Notes: generated by a model not told the origin, from the sequence alone. Numbered from the stretch's first letter, positions 13,926 to 24,997 are shown. The stretch is 64,000 nt of DNA from Schizochytrium sp. TIO01 (GCA_004764695.1 SMSO01000037.1:3966337-4030336), one strand, 5' to 3'. A program made the numbers and translations.

Positions 13926-13984
13926 TCTCTTCTTTCTTTTCTCTTTCTTTCTCTTTCTTTCTGTTTCTTTCTTTTTCTTTCTTC
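13926..13984. repeat. Polypyrimidine CTTT-rich tract
   Basis: About 59 bases of almost pure pyrimidine on the plus strand, made of CTTT/TTTC units with slight variation. Two shorter pyrimidine-rich tracts follow at about 14039-14060 and 14206-14262. Open frames covering this area (13771-14292 plus, 13862-14206 minus) owe their length to this composition. Confidence 0.85.
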
Positions 13985-14357
13985 ATTCGCAGCCGGAGGT
14001 TTCCAGCAGCCGAAGGCGGCTGCGAATGCCATTTTGTGGTTCTCTCTCTTTCTCACTCTCCACGCAGCTAGGCCTTTGCGGTGCTGGGTGGCTAAGTCTT
14101 TGCGGAACCTGCCCTTGCCTTGCTTCGCGATTACTTTGTGGTCGTCTTCTACGCCGTCATTGGGTTTGTTCAATTCTCTTCGTGCAATTTTCTTCCTTTC
14201 ATACAACTTTCTCTGTCTGTCTCCCTCTCCCTATCTCTCTCTTTCTCTTTCTATTCCCCCTCCGTAGCATCTATATGAGTAGGTATTTTTAACTTTGTGA
14301 AAATTTAAAAAAAAAAAATCTTTCTCTCTTCTTTGAGGTAAGTAAATCTTCTGACTG

Positions 14358-14420
14358 ATAATAATAATATTATTATTATTCCTTTTTTTTTTTCTTTTTT
14401 TAATAAATAAATAAATAAAA
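14358..14420. repeat. AT palindrome, poly-T and TAAA tract
   Basis: A self-complementary ATAATAATAATATTATTATTAT palindrome (split by position: ATAATAATAA at about 14358, then TATTATTATT) is followed by a T-rich run at 14383-14400 broken by one C and by (TAAA)n to about 14420. It is simple-sequence DNA with no gene attached. Confidence 0.8.
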
Positions 14421-15928
14421 AGCGATTTGGATTACTTACTTCTTTATTTCTTCTTACCTACAATTTCTTTTGTTGGTAAGATTAGAAAAAAAAAAAAAGT
14501 CGTGGAGTGGGGAGGGGCGCTGGTGATTTGTCTCTTCTGAGTTCTCTGTGTGCGAGCATGTGAGTGAGTGCGGAGGTCCTTCCCGAGTGGCGCTCGGGGG
14601 GACACAGAGTCTGCGGCCCTGGCTAATAAAATATTCTTGCGCGCTCGCCCGTGCTGGTGCAAAGCGACCATCGAGGCCTCTTCAGGTGGCGCTTGGGCTG
14701 GGCTTTTCAAGCTGCTCAAACAAACAACTTAATTGAACGAGGTCTCTCTTCTCTTCTTTCCACCAGAACGTTGTTCAAGCTCCTTAGAAGTAATAATTAC
14801 GTAAGTGAGTGAGAACTACAGTACCTGCTACAGTACCTTGGTCTGCGTTGATTTTAAAAATCATCATCATAGAAAACATCAACATCAACACTGTAATCAG
14901 GTTTCCGCCTTCTTCTCTTCTGAGTCTTGTTCGATGCTTTTCACATTCGGAGGGTCTCTCTCTCTCTTTGGTCTTCGCTCCTTAGAACCTGTGAGATTGA
15001 TTATCATTGAGTGAGCGAGTGTCTGAGCAGTTTCTGTGAAATAGTGTGATCGCACTCCCTTTAGTTGCTTTGAAAAAACAGGAACTGAGGAGGAAGAGAC
15101 GAGGAATGAAGAGATCCTTTGAAAATAAATTTGTTGATGCTATGATCGCCCTATCCAAGTATAGAGCAACCCAGAGAGAAAAAGGAAGTATTGAGAATAG
15201 GCTAAACACAGATTTAAACATTCTCTAAAATTATTAAAGTTATACTTGTTATTACTTTGAGAAGAACTTTTTAAAAGAATGATTTTAAAAAGTTATTTAT
15301 TAAAAGTTATTTATTCATTTACTATTATTTCGAAACAAACAGACATAATATTAAAAATAAAAAAGAAAGAGATAAAAGGAAAGAAAAAAAAATATGGCGG
15401 AACTAGCAAAACTAACAGTCTGGTAGGTTTGTTTTCTGTAAGTATATATATTAATAGATGTGTCTGTGTCTGTCTATTTGTCTCTTATTGTTGGTTTGTT
15501 TGTTTTACTAGTTCTTCCGTCTTCTAATCATAGTACTCATTTAACAAAATGCTAGCGAAATGAAAGAAAAAGCGACGGATTAAAAGAACACCAAAGTTAG
15601 AGCAAAAGCAAACCCCTAACTCGAGCGCGCCGCACGGACCTCAAGCAAACCTACAACGAAATCAATCAATAAATCAACATAGGCTTCTAGGTACCTTATC
15701 CTGCCAAGTGACAGCAGCAGGAGAACTAGCCTACTAGGTCTCGAGGAGCTAAGCTTAACACCCCGCCAAAGCAAGGTCGACCGGACACAGCCCGAGAAAG
15801 GCAGTCAGGAAGAGATCGACAGCGATCTCGCTGCCCATCTGTAAGACCTGTTCTTTGTCCAAACCAAAGAAGCAAGGGTTTTAAACGAGAGAACCCCTTG
15901 TAGAAGTAACCTACTTCACGCCACAACA
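14421..15928. other. Intergenic region upstream of the 451-residue gene
   Basis: Nothing supportable as a gene. The last part is the 5' flank of the gene starting at 15929. In that gene's frame the nearest upstream stop is TAA at 15842-15844, leaving 28 open codons without another ATG. I see no clear TATA box. The 300 bases before the ATG are moderately GC-rich, while 15.2-15.5 kb is AT-rich. Confidence 0.5.
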
Positions 15929-17284
15929 ATGCAGCAACAGCAGCATCAACACGTCATGGACGCCTTCCTGGACGCCGCAAGGGACTGGGAGGCTGACTGG
16001 GCAGGTGTCTGCGATACTCATCCCCTCGATGAGTCTGAATCATGGTGGGCATCGAGCGACAACCTTTTGCCATGGGGCTCCAATGATGACCTTCTTAGCG
16101 AAGGCACCCAGTGTGTTTCGCAGCCCGTATCTCCTCGCGATGAGGTCCTCAAGGTTTCTGCCAGCACCCCATACACTATTGACAACCGCCAAATGGAAAA
16201 CGTCCAGCTTGAGAAGGGTTGCGACGTCTACTTCAAGCGCCCCATCAAGGTGGAGCACGTTCATCAGCATCAGCACGAGGAGCAGCACTTTGACAACGCA
16301 CTCCACTTCGGTTTCTTTGACGAACCTGCGCACCACTACCAGCCGCAACAGTCTGTTGGTGTCAAGCACGAGCGTGATGTCTCCATCAAACTGGAGAACG
16401 ACGACCTCGATTTTTACCCTATGCAACAGCCTCAGCAGCAGCAACAGCCCACCCTAAAGCGTCGCCGGGTCGAGCCTGTCATGATGAGTAGCAGCAGCCG
16501 TGCCAGCTCCGAGTCCTCGCACTCGACCGCAATGGTCTCTGCAGCTCCTTCCATGCCCTCGGCCTGTATCGAGCTTAGCCGCGGCGTCGGAGTTCCTTCA
16601 GCTCTGTCTGAGATCCACCCGAACTCTATTGACCTCAACCCTCGTGACTTCCAGAGCCTCCTTCGTGCTCTCGGTGCACAGCTGGTCGAGCGCCCTTCCC
16701 CGGATCACCCGCACCGTGTGGAGCTTCTGCCGCCCGACGTTGTTGCTGCCACTCTTCCGGAGCCCCGCACAGACCGCATTCGATACATCCAGCCTGATAA
16801 GACTTTTGTCATGAGTTCAACCGTTCCGCTTAAGGACCGTCGCCGCTATGACTCCTTCTGTGACCAGACCCTTGAGAGTGGCGAGACAACCTTTTGGTGC
16901 GACCAGGGCAATGCTCACTGCATGCTTGACTGCTCCAAGCCTCTCCAAGAGTCGTCTATTGATGGAAAGCATGTGAACCCGCGAACCATTCAGGTCGCCC
17001 ACGCCCTTGCCAGGCGCGTTTCGGGCCTTACGCAAATGGAGCGCCCGGTTATCAAGAGCTTCTACTACGCGTTGTGCGCTCGCCCCAGCTCCAAGTCTAA
17101 TGCTCGCAAGACTAAGGGATCCCTCTCTGGATCGTGGCCTCTTGGTCTCCACAAGCACATCTATGTTCTCTGTGATCAATCTGTTAACGACCGTCACAAG
17201 ATCCTCAATGGATCTCAAATCTGGCTCGTTCGTTACTTTGTCAAGGGAAAGCTCCACGCGGAGCTCGATCGTTTCTTGGTATAA
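15929..17284 (+). CDS. Putative nuclear regulator with unassigned conserved C-terminal domain, copy A (451 aa)
   Basis: I do not recognise this family. It is an intact intronless frame. The ATG lies in a favourable context (ACAACAATGC) and an in-frame stop 29 codons upstream limits the start. The N-terminus opens with a Gln/His run. Residues 11-57 are acidic and Trp-rich (ESWWASSDNLLPW), resembling an acidic activation segment. Three psi-K-x-E motifs follow (IKVE 106-109, VKHE 145-148, IKLE 153-156), then a Gln run, a basic patch (KRRR, 177-180) and a Ser-rich stretch. From about residue 231 a dense domain runs almost to the end, with DLNPRDFQSLLRALGA, LKDRRRYDSF, FWCDQGNAH (W323), VNPRTIQVAHALARRV, LGLHKHIY (405-412) and WLVRYFVKGKL (W432). 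The same domain occurs in the minus-strand gene at 39990-41900. Codons favour C in third position, unlike the flanks. A nuclear DNA-binding or regulatory role is inferred from architecture only. Confidence 0.9.
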   Translation: MQQQQHQHVMDAFLDAARDWEADWAGVCDTHPLDESESWWASSDNLLPWGSNDDLLSEGTQCVSQPVSPRDEVLKVSASTPYTIDNRQMENVQLEKGCDVYFKRPIKVEHVHQHQHEEQHFDNALHFGFFDEPAHHYQPQQSVGVKHERDVSIKLENDDLDFYPMQQPQQQQQPTLKRRRVEPVMMSSSSRASSESSHSTAMVSAAPSMPSACIELSRGVGVPSALSEIHPNSIDLNPRDFQSLLRALGAQLVERPSPDHPHRVELLPPDVVAATLPEPRTDRIRYIQPDKTFVMSSTVPLKDRRRYDSFCDQTLESGETTFWCDQGNAHCMLDCSKPLQESSIDGKHVNPRTIQVAHALARRVSGLTQMERPVIKSFYYALCARPSSKSNARKTKGSLSGSWPLGLHKHIYVLCDQSVNDRHKILNGSQIWLVRYFVKGKLHAELDRFLV

Positions 17285-19082
17285 TTGGATTTCCTTTCAT
17301 TCCTCTTTATTTTAAAAGCGGTGGCGAAGAGGTGGAACGCTTATGTACCATGAAATGTTTCTTTCTTTTTTTTTCTCTCTCGCATGCTGCAGCAGTTGTG
17401 TTCAAGTCTGCCATGCCATTGCCGATCCTCTCCGTCTACTAGCTTCAATGCCTTTATACACGTCCATTTAAAAATACTCCTGAAGTGAGCTTCCTGGATA
17501 GTTCGAACCCAGATTTTGCGCTCCTTCGTTGTTATACTAATTCCCTGTCAGGACTTAAGCCTTGCCACCAGGCTTGAAGACTTTTTGACAGGCTATACCC
17601 TAACTTTCACTGTTTACGTGAATTACTGAATGATTGCACTATGAATGATGTTGACATTAGCTTTTTCACATACTTTTTAGTCCCTTGTCTCTTTTCTTGC
17701 CCTCGCCCACTCTTGGCTATATATCATATGCTGATGAACTCGTACTTTTTTGCTTATGTCTGCATTGCTCTGCTCAACTTTGCCTTTATTTTATTCATCA
17801 GCTGGCATTCCAATCTCCATTTTCTAAGACCCAGGAATCTTTGCTGTATCAGCTGTCACACGTGCTAGGTACCATCTGCCCGCTTCTTTACGAAGAAGCG
17901 CAGGATAAGGGAGGCATTTGGCCTTCGTGTACATGTGCCACAGCCAATATATTTTAAAACTTTAACTTCGATCCTGGAGACTGGAGAAATTCCGGCTCTT
18001 GTTTTCTAAAACCTAAACACTTACAACAACCCAAACCCTAGGCGGAAGGCAATTGGCGTCTTCGTTATTTTTATAAGAGTTTCCGAATCAAGTAGCTGGG
18101 CATATACTTCAAACCCAAGATAACCGATAGAATCTGATAGTAGCAGTGAAAGTTGACAGTATATAGAAGATGAACCTGTTTTTTCAAATGCCTTTATACG
18201 CTCAAGCAGGAACGCACGAAACTCAAGAGTATGTAACTGATGGAAATGTAGCACTCAATTTTTAATTTTATATATTTTTAATACCAATACTCTCGATAAA
18301 TAGTAAACAAGGTAGGCTTACGAAACACGGGCAAGCGAAGGGTTTCTTTCCGACTTCGTCCCTTAATTTGCCGGCTCGTACCATACGCTACAGCAATTGG
18401 CTCGAAAACGTATAAAGGAAGTCTTCGCCGATTTGAACGATAGCGTAAACCCCATCATGCCTCATGCTACAAACGGAACTCAATTCGAGAGTTAGTCTGC
18501 TCTTTTTCCCAGTTCTCAACGCAAGTCTTGAGTAACTATGATCCTTTTAAACTACCAAAGGTGTTCTTTCGTATCAGCCAGATCTTCAACTAAGTGCAAC
18601 GTACCCACATTGCAGCCTTTCCTATGCGTTCGTGCGCCCACCCACCCCTCCTGCAATAAATTTCTCGCGGCTGACTCCACGGAATCCGGCGCCGCCCGTA
18701 CGCACGTCAGTCCCTTCAACGACACCACCAATAAATCAATTATAGAATCAATCAATTATAGAATCAATCAATTATTAAAATGATCAATCAATCAATCATT
18801 CAATCCATCCATCCATCCATCCATCGGTTCTCAACAGCGAGTAAGCAAGCTCTTCCCTAAAAAGGGCGCGGTCAGTACCAAGAAAGAAGCTCAGGCATGC
18901 CCCAAGAACCCGAATCACAGGTGCACTTGTAAGCGCAGAGACGTAAATTGCGACGCTTCTGCCCCATTCGTTCACAGTTCGACGCCGGGGAGGAATGAAC
19001 AAACCACGCAGTCAATATCTCTAGCGAAAGCCGCCGCCCCGAACGTCTGCCCTCTGCTGGCCCGTAAGTGCGACGGCCGTTG
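17285..19082. other. 3' flank of copy A: structured segment and possible decayed RT fragment
   Basis: No intact gene. A stem-loop-like segment lies at 17544-17592. CCTGTCA pairs with TGACAGG at its base, and TTAAGCC with GGCTTGA (6 of 7) inside. Around 17685-17868 (+) a 90-codon open frame contains YISYADELVLF and, 29 residues later, SKT, which resembles the YADD region of non-LTR reverse transcriptases (see findings). A 16-bp AATCAATTATAGAATC unit is repeated 2.6 times at 18734-18775, followed by AATC and ATCC arrays. Confidence 0.45.
18734..18826. repeat. 16-bp tandem repeat followed by (AATC)n and (ATCC)n
   Basis: AATCAATTATAGAATC occurs 2.6 times (18734-18775). It is followed after a few bases by (AATC)n (about 18784-18803) and (ATCC)n (about 18804-18826). 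The three motifs share the core ATC, suggesting stepwise slippage and point change from one array. Confidence 0.85.
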
Positions 19083-19116
19083 TCACTCACCCACTCACTC
19101 ACTCACTCCTCACTCG
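19083..19116. repeat. (ACTC)n microsatellite
   Basis: A degenerate array of ACTC/CACT units, with one CCA and one CCT interruption. Confidence 0.8.
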
Positions 19117-19176
19117 CCTCGAGGTTGATGAAATCATTTCGTCGCTCAGAAGGCCTTGAGAATGCGTGCATGCCGC

Positions 19177-19199
19177 GAGGCGTTTCCACGAAACGCCTC
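19177..19199. repeat. Perfect 9-bp hairpin
   Basis: GAGGCGTTT (19177-19185) and AAACGCCTC (19191-19199) pair perfectly around a CCACG loop. There is no U-tract and no adjacent gene, so I do not call it a terminator. Confidence 0.75.
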
Positions 19200-20681
19200 T
19201 CAGAGGGTTGGCGCGAAACAGCTACGTCAGTGTGCTCACAGCTAGCAAGCCACAGACACAGGAAGCTGTGAGGAAATCGAAATCAGGAAAGCTCTAGAGA
19301 AAGATAGAAACTGAAAGATAGAAAGAAAGAAAGACAGACCTCCAAGACCATTCTGGCTGCCGACGATTCCAGAAGCCCAGGCACACAAACAAATACAAAC
19401 AAATACGTCTGAGCGAATGGACCAAACCAACCTCCGCCGGCTACTCCAGCTCGAGTTGGTTGGTTGGTTTGTTGCCTTCTATAAAATAAGTCTGCCCGAC
19501 CCGGTGCAGCCTTCGGCACGATGGTTGGCAGGCAGCAGAGAAAACCATTTGACGGTTGACCGAGGAGGATGCCTGCCTATTCGGTACTCGAAGAGCGCAG
19601 GAACGAATGAAATATTGCCAATTCTCTCTTCTGTCAATGACCTTTTCCACGATCGTTGGCTGATTTTTGATCGACGGAGGGAGCGAAGGAATTGAAAGAC
19701 ACCACAGCAGCAGCAGCACTAAAGAAAAGATCCATCCGCCCACAAACGCTTTTTCTCCCGTTCGAGGCCCTTTCTTCCTTGAATCGTCGATTTTCATTCA
19801 CTTGCGCTACCTTGGAAGTTAGAGTTGGTTAGGTAGTTAGCTTAATTTTGTCGCCAAGATGACGGCGAAGGAGGAGGGTCTGGAATTCTACTGGTACCCC
19901 TCGTAAAGAGTGTTTAGCTTACTTGCTTGCTTGCTCAAGGTGCTGATTATTTCATCTTTTATTCTGCTTGCTGACAAATTGTAAAAGTTTTATAGAAATT
20001 AGACCTTTGCTTACCAATTTTTTATTGAAAGAATAATTGATGAACCTACCTAGCTAGGTAGGTAGGTGGTAGGTCATCCTTTTCAGGCGCTTCTTCCCAT
20101 GGAAAGCCCTCAGAGTCTACCTTATCTGAAACGTGGGTTTGCTCATGCCGGCCAAGCCAAGCAGCTATGCATTTATTTATTGGCTGCGCAAGACCTGACG
20201 CATCGAAGGCGGCTATGTTTGGCGCGGCACGGCAGCTTCGTTCGAAGTGTCTTCAAAGTTTCTTCGGGAGTTCTTGAAGCCTCGCTTGCTTTGGCGCGTT
20301 ATTTATTGACCACACTGATTTGCTGTCGAAGTCACAAGTTTTCTTTTCACGCTTGGTCAAATACTAAGCTTTTGGACCTGGTAGCTTCAGCTAGGTTTTA
20401 CTTACTTACCTACACTAACTACTAACTTTCTTCTTACATTTCACCTTTTTAGTTTTTATTTACTTTCATAGTAAGAACTTATCCTTATAATTATGTTATG
20501 TTTCGAGCCACTATTCCAAGTTCTTTGTTGGAATCGAGAGGATTCGAAACGTGGCCTGAAGGCTGAAAGAGATGCTTCTTTTGTTGAGCGCCTGCCACGA
20601 GTTCCGCTCTGCGGACGCTAAATTCTCCGGCTCACACGATCTTTGAGGGGCGCAGCGAGAGCCAGGAATATTAACTAAATA

Positions 20682-20722
20682 AGACGAAGACGACGACGAC
20701 GACAACGACGATGATGACGAGG
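20682..20722. repeat. GAC/GAT triplet repeat
   Basis: An imperfect run of GAC with GAA, AAC and GAT variants. On the minus strand it translates as a Ser run, but that short frame starts inside the repeat and has no other support. Confidence 0.8.
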
Positions 20723-20788
20723 AGTTGAGTTGCCGTACTCGGGATTTTAAGTTAGTTTGTTTTTGTTATTGTTTCTTACGTCAGGAGG

Positions 20789-20810
20789 TGAGTAAGTAAG
20801 TAAGTAAGTA
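20789..20810. repeat. (GTAA)n microsatellite
   Basis: About five GTAA units, preceded by GGTGA and followed by GTACC. The unit equals the core of a 5' splice site, so the array contains several tandem splice-donor-like sequences. Confidence 0.85.
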
Positions 20811-23246
20811 CCTCGGTGCCCTAAGCAGGCGAAAGGAGAGAAAGTGAGGGGGTCTTTTAGTTCTCAACTTCTGTAGAAAGATGTGAGGGCTCCCTGTACT
20901 TTTCCGATGAGGTCATATTCAGATTAAACAAATAGCGTTCGAGCAGCACGCTCGCTTTGGCGTGTGGCCAGAGAATACATACCTCCCTTTCCCATCGCTG
21001 GCTTGCCCTATGCTCCATTCGTTACTTGGAGTTGCTTGCAGCGCATTCGTAAGTGCAGTTTAGTCTTGTTTCTCTTTTTCGATTTGCAGTGTCCTAAAAT
21101 ATAGCTAAATCATTTGTTTCTATTTTGTTTCTAACAGATGAGAATCTGCAATCAGCAGAACTGAAGAGAGAGTAGAGTTGCTCGTACCTCGATCGTAGGT
21201 TGATTATAAACACCCTCACCAGTCAGAGGTAATATACTCGAGCCAATTCAATTCAATCGCTCATTACCTACTACGTAGCTCTTGGTGGATAGACTAACAG
21301 TGATTTTTAATTTAAAAAACAAACAAAAAACTTTTAATAATTAAAAAGTAAATAATGGAGAAAAAAAAGCTAACTACCCTGATTTGATGGTTAAGAATTT
21401 TAGAAGAAAAAAAACTGAATGGGAAGCACTCGTCACATGGACAAAAGTCTCAGGGTATATAAGGCAATTAGAGGCGGCTCGATGCCTCGGCACTAGCTAG
21501 AGGTTGATTTCAGGCTACTTCGTAAATAAGTTTCCCCGAACGTTGACCCGCGAGCAACACATGGCTGAGGGCATTATGGGTTGAAGTTCCTCCGTTCGTT
21601 TGACTTCGGCTATGTCTGTTCGTTTGCAAATTGGAGTGACCATTTTGCACTTCTTCGCAGTTTCCTCAAGCGTTCTTAGGCGAAAGAAAAAGCGCGCAAA
21701 CAAACCAAAGGTTGAAAATAAAAATGTCAAAACTTGGAAGCAGATTCTCGAGGTGAGTGTTTTTATACTTTCTACTTTTACCTACCTACCTACTCTGTTC
21801 TTTTTTATTTCCTAAGATAAGCTCGTCAAGAACGGGGATAAGAAGGACAGCAACTAAATGACTACGTTTGCAGCCGCGGATGCCTTTAAATAATTCTGAA
21901 GAGTGCTTATCGTACTGCTCTCACCAAAGTTTCCTCGAGCCTTAAATTGCAATTTTGAGCTTATTGACGCAATTACTATCATTGAAAATTTTGGAGACTT
22001 GCGAAGGGAAACAACAAGGGGAATTATTGTATTTACATTTTCACGTTAAGCAAAGTTATAAACTTCAACTACACAACAATAAAAAAAAAGCTGATGGTTC
22101 TGTAAAAGCAGAGAGGAAAAAAATGAATAGTATCATAGTCAGATTGCCAAAACGGCCTATCAAATTGATTTGAACGCCTCAAACCACTTGCTCTCAACTC
22201 ATATGAATGACACTTTACCTGGAGTCGTTACTTGTAACTTAAATTTGAGTTACACAGAAACGAACCTTTAGATGCGAAACAATGGAGAATCGGATCATAA
22301 GTATCATTAGTAAAAGACTCCTATGGGTATCCTTAGGTAGAGGCCATATATATTTTTTATATGAGGCCACAAGTCTCTACGCTTTCGCTCTCATCAAGAC
22401 TTCTCTAGCAATGTACTCGCACTCTTCGTGCCAGGTCCCTGATCAGTCGCGAGGGCTTCTTCACCCAAACAACACATCATCTCTCTCAGACTGCACCTTC
22501 GATACAGCTCTTGAAAGAACTTGTGGCTCTTCTTCTTTCCTGTGACCCAAGAGCAATACGATCGACTCACCACGGACGGGGTCAGACACAGCTTAAGCAA
22601 CCTGTCTCGGGCGTACGACTGACTGAGATTGCCAGAGAAGCTCCGGCAGTCATTTTAGAGAGAGAAGTGCATACGTGCATCGACATGATCAGCAGTGCTG
22701 CTCTGTATGAGCAACTTCTTCGAAAGAAAGGATGAAAGAACGTCAAATGTTGCCAAAGCATTAAATTGCAAAATATTGACGAATAGAAAGCAGGTTCATG
22801 AATCCTTGTGGGTTTTAGACCTCGCTCGCTTGAAGAAGCATTAATTAATACCGATTGACCACTGGAGAGCTACACTCATTTGGCCGCATGTCATTCGCCT
22901 TCGCATTCTTTGGTCATCCTGCAACCTCAATTTACCCGTTCTCACTCTCAAGCCCTGGCTCCAAGGCCCCCCAAACCTTTCAACCCATCCTCTACAGCTA
23001 AAGCCACAATGCCCCATTCCTGGCTCTTCAGCGACGCTGCACGTCCTCCCTCCAGCGCCTGTAACCCCATTTGTATGAATTAATTAATTCTGCTCAGTGC
23101 TATGCCGCCGATTTTCATGTCGTGGTTCGAGAGCCGTGTTGCTCCAGCTCGGCTCTTGAGGCGGCCCCTTTCCAGTTATTCTTAGCCTCAGGATGGATGG
23201 ATAACCGGCTGAGCTGCTGATCGCTGCTCCAGCCAGAGATTACCTA

Positions 23247-23288
23247 ATGTCAGGGCAATTTCAGGGCATGTCAGGACAATTTCAGGAC
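23247..23288. repeat. 21-bp tandem duplication
   Basis: ATGTCAGGGCAATTTCAGGGC is followed directly by a second copy differing at two positions (both G to A). The unit itself is built from two CAGGRC half-repeats. Confidence 0.8.
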
Positions 23289-23391
23289 AGTGGCAGCCAG
23301 GCAGGCAAGCGCCTGTCGTCATCGTTTCCCCGTGGCCGATCGCCATCAACATGGTGCATTCAGGATTCCCGGCACTCGCTGGTTCCGCAGC

Positions 23392-23412
23392 GAATGAATG
23401 AATGAATGAATG
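23392..23412. repeat. (GAAT)5 microsatellite
   Basis: Five uninterrupted GAAT/TGAA units, the same motif that forms the much longer arrays at 62.4-62.8 kb. Confidence 0.85.
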
Positions 23413-24092
23413 TCAGTCATCTCGACGGCGCATCCACCAGAACGAGGCTTGCTTCTCCAAGTCCGAAGGCGCTGCCGGTAGTCACTCGCCAGCGTAGGAA
23501 TGTACGTTTCCTTACGCGAGCGTGTAATTCGGCGATGGTACCTAAACCGGACCTGGCTGGCGCGAATGACTGAGTGAGTGCCAGGCCTGAGGCGCAGCCA
23601 GGCTCGAACTGCTGCTCGAGCTGTAGCTGTGAAGCCTCACAGTTCCCCTCTTTCGTAGCTGTGGTCCGCTGTAAGCGTGGACCTGAGCTTCGTTCTGGTC
23701 AGTCAGCTTAGCTGGCTAAGCTCTCTCTCCTCCACTTCATCTACTCGGACCGCCTCCGCCTCAGGATGAATGCTTGCGTGCGTGCGAGCGAGCGTGTGTG
23801 TATGTGTGTATGAGCGCACGAGCTGGAGCTCGAGGCCGCCGCGGCGGTTTGTGTCTTTGCTTGGCTCCTTCTGCGAAGCCTCCTGCGAGCTCAGGTAGCG
23901 ACGTTCCCGCGGCTCGTTTTAGTGCTCTGTTCAAGGCCTGCCTGGGAAAGATGGAGCCCCCAAAACGAACCCACGCCGCGGCCTCGAGAAATGTGCGAGC
24001 AGGCAGGCAAGCAGGCGACCCAGCAGGTGCAGTGCCGTTCAAGCGGAAAATAGCGAGCGCCTTCATTTCTGACAAACCAGAAGCCGACGCGA

Positions 24093-24123
<31 letters not shown>

Positions 24124-24135
24124 GGCTGGCTGGCT
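24093..24135. repeat. (CTTG)n then (GCTG)n array
   Basis: About seven CTTG units followed by three to four GCTG/GGCT units. The same TTGC/CAAG motif recurs at 56.5, 57.5, 58.0 and 62.5 kb, making it one of the commonest motifs of the window. Confidence 0.9.
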
Positions 24136-24671
24136 TGGCCTTGGTTCAAGAAGCGGGGAGCCTCTCGAAAGCTTTGCTCGGCGCTCCGGCTTGCGGGATC
24201 GCCCGCAGCAGAGGTGGTCCGAGTTGCCGGTTCGCGAGGCTGTGCCTGGAGACGAAAAGGATAAATAATGGTAAGATAACCACTCGCTCAAAGAAGCATC
24301 TAACTGCAGAAGCTTTTGCTCATTTTGCAAATCCACGCCTTCGCAATAATGGCTGCTGTTGCGGCTCCGGGGAAGACTCGCGCGGAGGCCGACTATACCT
24401 GTCGACCTGAGTTTATAGGTAAGCAAGCGACAGAAAGGAGGCGTTCAGAAAGCTCGTGCAATATTTTAGATGGAAATGGTGGCAATGGCGACTTTGAGGA
24501 ATCGTGGACCAATGAACTCAATTCCCGGAGCTATAGCTTCAGCTGCAACAACATCGCACTGCCTACCTACTTACTACCAATGTATCCATAGCGCAGCGAC
24601 TTTCATTCGAAGTGATCAGTCGATCGATGGAAAGTCGGGACATGGAGGCGCCCCAGCGTTTGCCAGGCTAT

Positions 24672-24704
24672 ACTTTGCTTTGCCTTGCTTTGCTTTGCTT
24701 TGCT
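24672..24704. repeat. (CTTTG)n pentanucleotide repeat
   Basis: About six CTTTG units with one CCTTG variant. Confidence 0.85.
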
Positions 24705-24997
24705 ACTTACTGGCTGACTGTCTGCTTCTTCTTCTTCCACCACAAGTGCCACTCAGTCGAGCACAGCTGAGTTCTTTTTCACTAGCACTGCACTGCATCA
24801 ATCGAGTCCTCGCGCGCGTCTTTGATCCAAACTATTCCGCGCTGTAAGTCCAGTCGCCCGTTCCTCAACAATTCCTCGAGTTTTCTTGCTTCAAAGTACT
24901 TGAAGATTAACTTGCTCTTCTCCAACTGATCGATTGCACCGATCTTTCTCGTCGTCCCTCTGGATAAAACAAGTTTTTCGCACACGTACCTGCATAT

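Larger units (their letters stand above)
19200..23246. other. Gene-free intergenic region with short arrays
   Basis: No supportable gene. Open frames up to about 119 codons overlap on both strands without recognisable domains. Simple repeats include a palindromic CTACCTAGCTAGGTAG segment at about 20045-20060, a GAC-rich triplet run at about 20682-20722 and a GTAA array at 20789-20810. Confidence 0.5.

Noticed and set aside
13771-14292. 173-codon plus-strand frame
   Set aside because: It consists largely of Phe/Leu/Ser runs from polypyrimidine DNA; the opposite strand is equally open with Lys/Arg/Glu runs.
12584-20110. Repeated 14-mer CCATGGAAAGCCCT at 12584 and 20097
   Set aside because: Identity does not extend beyond 14 bases; likely chance in 64 kb.
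23761-24426. 221-codon minus-strand frame and 164-codon plus-strand partner
   Set aside because: Both span the CTTG/CAAG array (Ser-Lys-Gln-Ala or Leu-Ala-Cys runs) and overlap each other; neither shows a recognisable domain.
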